Positions 60,006 to 64,000 of a stretch of 64,000 bases of DNA are shown piece by piece. The DNA comes from Frigidibacter mobilis (GTDB lineage Bacteria; Pseudomonadota; Alphaproteobacteria; Rhodobacterales; Rhodobacteraceae). Position numbers and translations under genes: made by a program. How positions within the stretch are numbered: position 1 is the stretch's first letter; each line of letters begins with the position of its first letter. The notes beneath the pieces were generated by a model that saw only the letters and a list, made by a program, of their open reading frames with translations, made no database searches and had not been told where the DNA came from. The stretch is taken from contig NZ_CP012661.1 of assembly GCF_001620265.1 (NCBI RefSeq), positions 248,001 through 312,000 on the forward strand. Direction: 5' to 3'.

Positions 60006-61808
60006 ATGGATCAGTTTACCCTCAACCTCATCTTCGTGGGCGCCACATTCGCGCTCTATATCGGGATCGCCATCTGGGCGCGCGCCGGCACCACCGCGGA
60101 GTTCTATGCGGCGGGCCAGGGCGTCAACCCGGTGCTGAACGGCATGGCGACGGGCGCGGACTGGATGTCGGCGGCCTCGTTCATCTCGATGGCCGGGATC
60201 ATCGCCTTCGGCGGCTATGAGACCTCGGCCTATCTGATGGGCTGGACCGGCGGTTATGTGCTGCTGGCGCTGCTGCTTGCGCCCTACCTGCGCAAGTTCG
60301 GCAAGTTCACGGTGCCGGAGTTCATCGGCGACCGTTTCTATTCGGGCGGCGCGCGGCTGCTGGCCGTGATCTGCCTGATCGTGATCTCGGTCACCTATGT
60401 TATCGGCCAGATGCGCGGCGTGGGCGTGACCTTCGGTCGCTTCCTTGAAATCAGTACGGACCAGGGCCTGTATATCGGCGCTGCCATTGTGTTCGCCTAC
60501 GCCGTGTTCGGCGGCATGAAGGGCATCACCTATACCCAGGTGGCGCAGTATGTGGTTCTGATTATCGCCTATACCATTCCGGCGATCTTCATCTCGCTTC
60601 AACTGACCGGCGTGTTCCTGCCGCAGCTGGGGCTTATCGGTACCCACACAGCCTCGGGGGTCGAGTTCCTGACCAAGCTGGACCAGGTCGTGACCGAGCT
60701 GGGCTTCAAGGCCTATACCGGCGAGACCGCCAACATGCTGAACATGTTCCTGTTCACCATGTCGCTGATGATCGGCACCGCGGGCCTGCCGCATGTCATC
60801 ATCCGCTTCTTCACGGTGCCGAAGGTGTCTGACGCGCGGCTTTCCGCAGGTTGGGCGCTGGTGTTCATCGCGCTGCTCTACACCGTGGCCCCGGCCGTCG
60901 GCTCGATGGCGCGCCTGAACCTGACCACGACCATGTGGCCGAATGCCGTTGCCGGCAATGCACTGGACGGCGAGGCGATCACCCGCGCCGAGATCGACAA
61001 CAACCCCGATCTGAGCTGGATCCGCACCTGGGAGAAAACCGGGCTGCTGGTGATGGAAGACAAGAACGGCGACGGGATGATCCAGTACTACAACGACAAG
61101 TCCGACGCGATGAATGCGATCGCTGCGGAACGTGGCTGGACCGGCAACGAAGTCACCAAGATCGACAATGACATCATGGTGCTTGCCAACCCCGAGATCG
61201 CGGCCCTTCCGGGCTGGGTGATCGCCCTCGTGGCTGCCGGTGCGCTGGCTGCCGCCCTGTCCACCGCTGCGGGCCTGCTGCTGGCGATTTCTTCCGCCAT
61301 CAGCCACGACCTCATCAAGGGGTCGATCAATCCGGCCATCTCGGAAAAGGGCGAACTTCTGGCTGCGCGGATCTCGATGGGCTTTGCCATCGTGGTGGCG
61401 ACCTATCTGGGGCTCAACCCTCCGGGCTTTGCGGCCCAGGTTGTGGCGCTGGCCTTCGGCCTTGCCGCGGCGACGATCTTCCCGGTTCTGATGATGGGCA
61501 TCTTCTCGAAGCGCATCAATAAGGAAGGCGCCATCGCGGGGATGCTGGTCGGTCTGATCTTCACGGCCGTCTACATCTTCACCTACAAGGGCTGGTTCTT
61601 CATCCCCGGCACCAACATGCTGCCTGATACCGCTGCGAACTACGTGTTCGGCATCTCGCCGCTGTCGATCGGTGCGGTGGGTGCGGTGCTGAACTTCGCC
61701 GCAGCCTTCATCGTGTCGGGCATGACCAAGGAACCGCCGCAGCACGTGCAGGAGCTGGTCGAGTCGATCCGGATCCCGCGCGGCGCGGGCGCGGCCACCG
61801 GCCACTGA
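60006..61808 (+). CDS. Sodium:solute symporter, VC_2705-type cation/acetate symporter
   Basis: A 600-residue SSS transporter with 13 or so helices. FYAAGQGVNPVLNGMATGADWMSAASFISMAG is the SSS substrate/Na+ signature, PHVIIRFFTVP and AAGALAAALSTAAGLLLAISS are further family motifs. An insert of about 100 residues (NLTTTMWPNAVAGNALDG to PEIAALPGW) is typical of the VC_2705 branch and not of ActP. Paired with DUF4212, adk and acs, the best guess for the substrate is acetate or another short-chain acid. Confidence 0.92.
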   Translation: MDQFTLNLIFVGATFALYIGIAIWARAGTTAEFYAAGQGVNPVLNGMATGADWMSAASFISMAGIIAFGGYETSAYLMGWTGGYVLLALLLAPYLRKFGKFTVPEFIGDRFYSGGARLLAVICLIVISVTYVIGQMRGVGVTFGRFLEISTDQGLYIGAAIVFAYAVFGGMKGITYTQVAQYVVLIIAYTIPAIFISLQLTGVFLPQLGLIGTHTASGVEFLTKLDQVVTELGFKAYTGETANMLNMFLFTMSLMIGTAGLPHVIIRFFTVPKVSDARLSAGWALVFIALLYTVAPAVGSMARLNLTTTMWPNAVAGNALDGEAITRAEIDNNPDLSWIRTWEKTGLLVMEDKNGDGMIQYYNDKSDAMNAIAAERGWTGNEVTKIDNDIMVLANPEIAALPGWVIALVAAGALAAALSTAAGLLLAISSAISHDLIKGSINPAISEKGELLAARISMGFAIVVATYLGLNPPGFAAQVVALAFGLAAATIFPVLMMGIFSKRINKEGAIAGMLVGLIFTAVYIFTYKGWFFIPGTNMLPDTAANYVFGISPLSIGAVGAVLNFAAAFIVSGMTKEPPQHVQELVESIRIPRGAGAATGH

Positions 61809-61829
61809 GGCCGAGAGCTGCATGAAATC

Positions 61830-61855
61830 GCCGCGCCCCTTCGCCGGGGCGCGGC
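61830..61855. repeat. 10-bp stem-loop between the symporter and DUF294 genes
   Basis: gccgcgcccc (61830-61839) pairs exactly with ggggcgcggc (61846-61855) with a 6-nt loop. No T-run follows, so full termination is not shown. Confidence 0.55.
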
Positions 61856-61908
61856 ACCCCCCCAACCGCGTCAGCATGACCGCGGGGCGCGGCAGTAACG
61901 AGGGCAGG

Positions 61909-63747
61909 ATGGACGACAACGTTCAGGCGATCGCCAGCTTTCTGGAAACCGTGCATCCCTATGACAGTCTGCAGCGGGACGAACTGGTGCGTGTCGCCGG
62001 TTCCTTCAGCCGCAGGGAGTTCCCGGCCGAGGCGCAGGTCTATGCCTTGGGCGAACCGCTGGACGGGCTTTTCCTGGTCAAGCGCGGCGCGGTCGAGGTG
62101 CTGGACCGCAATGGCGGGCTGGTGTCGCTGCTGACCGCGCGCAACAGCTTTGGCGAACGCGGGCTGATGCGCGACGGGCTGGCCGCCACCACCGCGCGCA
62201 CGGCCGAACCGAGCGTCCTTCTGATGTTGCCGGCGGCCGAATTCCGCAGGTTGCTTGCGCTGTCGCCGGCCTTCGAGCGGTTCTTCAACCGCAGCCGCGG
62301 GGGCGAGCCGCGCGGCGCCGACATCGCCACGATGAAGATCGCCGAGCTGATCGCCCGCCGCCCGCTGTCCTGCGCGCCCGATACCCCGGTGGCCGAGGCG
62401 GCGCGGATCATGCGCGATGCGCATGTGTCGAGTCTCGGCGTGACCGAACCGCTGGCGGGTGGTGGCGAGCGGTTGCTGGGGATCGTCACGGTGCGCGACC
62501 TGTCCAGCAAGGTGCTGGCCGAGGGGCGCGACCCTGGGGGGCCGATCTCGGGGGTGATGACGGCCGACCCGATCTCGCTGCCCTCGACCGCGCTTGGGTC
62601 CGATCTGCTGCATATCATGCTGGAGCGGCGGATCGGGCATCTGCCCATTGTCGACCAGGGCCGGTTCACGGGCATGATTACCCAGACCGACCTGACGCGG
62701 TTTCAGGCCGTCAGCTCTGCCGTGCTGATCCGCGATGTGGCCAATGCCGAGACGGTGGCGGAACTGGCGGCGGTGACGGGTCGGATCCCGCGGCTGCTGG
62801 TGCAGCTGGTGGGCGGGCATCACAGCCATGAGGTTGTGACGCGGCTGATTACCGACATTGCCGATGCGGTGACGCGCCGGCTGCTGGCGATGGCCGAGGC
62901 GGAACTGGGGGCGCCGCCGGTGCCCTATCTGTGGCTGGCCTGCGGCAGCCAGGGCCGCCAGGAACAGGCCGGCGTGTCCGATCAGGACAATTGCATGATC
63001 CTTGACGATGCCGCGACCGAGGCCGACATGGCCTACTTCCACGCGCTTGCGAAGATCGTCTGCGACGGCCTCAATGCCTGCGGCTATGTCTATTGCCCCG
63101 GCGACATGATGGCGACGGCCGAGCGTTGGTGCCAGCCGCTGCGGGTCTGGCGCGAGTATTTCCGCGGCTGGATCGCCCGGCCCGACCCGATGGCGCAGAT
63201 GCTGTCGAGCGTGATGTTCGACCTGCGTCCCATCGGCGGCGCCGCCAGCCTGTTCGGCGACCTGCATGCGGAAACGCTGGCCGAGGCCGGCAAGAACTCG
63301 ATCTTCGTGGCGCATATGGTGTCCAACAGCCTCAAGCATACGCCGCCCCTGGGGCTGATCCGGGGGTTTGCCACCATCCGCTCGGGCGAGCATCGCAACC
63401 ATATCGACCTTAAGATGAACGGGGTGGTGCCGGTGGTCGATCTGGGGCGGATCTATGCGCTGATCGGCCAACTGACCGAAGTGAACACCCGCGCCCGGCT
63501 GCTGGCGGCCGAGGATGCGGGCGTGATCTCGGCCAGCGGCGCGCGCGATCTGGTCGAGGCCTATGACCTGATTGCCACGATGCGGCTGGAAAGTCAGGCG
63601 CTGCTGGTCAAGTCGGGGCGCAGGCCCGACAACTACCTTGCGCCGTCGGACCTTTCGGATTTCGAGCGCAGCCACCTGCGCGATGCCTTCGTCGTTGTGC
63701 GCACCATGCAATCTGCCATCGGGCACGGAAAAGGCGCGATGAGTTGA
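61909..63747 (+). CDS. DUF294 nucleotidyltransferase-like protein with cNMP-binding and CBS domains
   Basis: A 612-residue multi-domain sensor. The N-terminal Crp-like cyclic-nucleotide domain (~15-130) includes FLVKRGAVEVLDRNGGLVSLL; two CBS domains follow (~145-275; RPLSCAPDTPVAEAARIM, VMTADPISLPSTALGSD), then a GlnD-like nucleotidyltransferase with LACGSQGRQEQAGVSDQDNC and ILDD at about 345-370, and a helical C-terminal DUF294 domain. Combined adenylate-sensing CBS and transferase domains suggest energy-state control of the symporter next door. ATG at 61909 has GAGGG close upstream; the frame opens at 61822. Confidence 0.88.
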   Translation: MDDNVQAIASFLETVHPYDSLQRDELVRVAGSFSRREFPAEAQVYALGEPLDGLFLVKRGAVEVLDRNGGLVSLLTARNSFGERGLMRDGLAATTARTAEPSVLLMLPAAEFRRLLALSPAFERFFNRSRGGEPRGADIATMKIAELIARRPLSCAPDTPVAEAARIMRDAHVSSLGVTEPLAGGGERLLGIVTVRDLSSKVLAEGRDPGGPISGVMTADPISLPSTALGSDLLHIMLERRIGHLPIVDQGRFTGMITQTDLTRFQAVSSAVLIRDVANAETVAELAAVTGRIPRLLVQLVGGHHSHEVVTRLITDIADAVTRRLLAMAEAELGAPPVPYLWLACGSQGRQEQAGVSDQDNCMILDDAATEADMAYFHALAKIVCDGLNACGYVYCPGDMMATAERWCQPLRVWREYFRGWIARPDPMAQMLSSVMFDLRPIGGAASLFGDLHAETLAEAGKNSIFVAHMVSNSLKHTPPLGLIRGFATIRSGEHRNHIDLKMNGVVPVVDLGRIYALIGQLTEVNTRARLLAAEDAGVISASGARDLVEAYDLIATMRLESQALLVKSGRRPDNYLAPSDLSDFERSHLRDAFVVVRTMQSAIGHGKGAMS

Positions 63748-63757
63748 AGGAACACCC

Positions 63758-64000
63758 ATGCTGATCGACATCATATCCCTGATCGCCCTCGGTGCCGCGA
63801 TTGCCGGCATCTATGTGGCTGTGAACCGGATGACCGGCCGGCGCCTGCCGCGCTGGCTGCTGCCCGCCTCGTTGGGGGCCGCGATGATCTCGTTCGCGGT
63901 GTGGAACGAATACACCTGGTATGCGCGGGTGACGGCGGCGCTGCCCGACAGCGTGGAAGTGGTGCTGCCGGTGAAGGAAAGCAGCTTCTGGCGGCCCTGG
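63758..64000 (+). CDS. Small membrane protein, 3'-truncated by the window end
   Basis: 81 codons are visible. The N-terminus has one helix (LIDIISLIALGAAIAGIYVAV) and a second hydrophobic stretch (LPASLGAAMISFAVW); the rest is unseen. It starts 10 nt after the DUF294 gene and has AAGGA 7 nt before the ATG. Function unknown. It is probably part of the same unit. Confidence 0.75.
   Translation, partial: MLIDIISLIALGAAIAGIYVAVNRMTGRRLPRWLLPASLGAAMISFAVWNEYTWYARVTAALPDSVEVVLPVKESSFWRPW

Overview
The window is a high-GC (roughly two-thirds G+C), densely coded chromosomal segment of an alphaproteobacterium, almost certainly of the order Rhodobacterales (Rhodobacter/Cereibacter/Tabrizicola/Gemmobacter-like). 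The main evidence is a sulfolipid cluster in the Rhodobacter order sqdB-sqdD-sqdC, a polyol operon in the Rhodobacter smoEFGK-mtlK order, a class I (archaeal-type) lysyl-tRNA synthetase, and an acs-adk-DUF4212-symporter-DUF294 acetate block. I see no rRNA, tRNA, CRISPR array, insertion sequence, integrase or prophage structural module.

Layout. 1-2002: the end of a type III glutamine-synthetase-family gene (possibly gamma-glutamylmethylamide synthetase) and purU, a likely C1/methylamine end. 2188-7328: a secreted MORN-repeat protein, NAD synthetase, WrbA and a secreted EEP-family hydrolase. 7335-11404: PfkB kinase, a CtrA-box/orphan-terminator intergenic region, a Tat-exported MBL-fold protein, a zincin and glutamyl-tRNA synthetase. 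11685-16993 (minus): a polyamine-type ABC transporter operon ending in a frameshifted amidase. 17067-19954 (minus): sqdBDC for sulfoquinovosyl-diacylglycerol. 20157-27604 (plus): polyol uptake and oxidation (HAD phosphatase, SorC-type regulator, SmoEFGK, MtlK), with only a scrap left of the sorbitol dehydrogenase gene smoS. 27779-31035: a large beta-propeller/RTX protein with a near-perfect 516-bp internal duplication. 31048-43297: a capsule/exopolysaccharide locus (ABC-2 exporter, chain-length protein, initiating sugar transferase, CapD-like dehydratase, UDP-galactopyranose mutase, two DDD-type glycosyltransferases, a sulfotransferase-like protein). 43517-50750: housekeeping genes (PhnA-like, DUF3309, EttA, NadD, PBP4-type DacB, TerB-like, LysK). 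50747-56649: a CHAD protein, a 13-bp minisatellite, a large pectate-lyase-fold protein, a PNPOx-like protein and a SulP transporter. 56988-64000: acetate activation and uptake.

How genes work together. Acs makes AMP, the neighbouring adenylate kinase can recycle it, and the DUF4212/SSS pair can bring acetate in, with the DUF294 protein as a likely sensor. In the polysaccharide locus, a Galf precursor enzyme sits directly before two glycosyltransferases of the DDD type used by Galf transferases, separated by a PAPS-loop-like protein; this suggests an exported, possibly sulfated galactofuranose polymer.

Data quality. Five genes (amidase, RTX protein, dacB, lysK, CHAD) are interrupted by six single-base shifts, every one inside a homopolymer run, and one hits an essential tRNA synthetase. 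I treat these as probable consensus errors, not real pseudogenes, and annotate the full-length genes.
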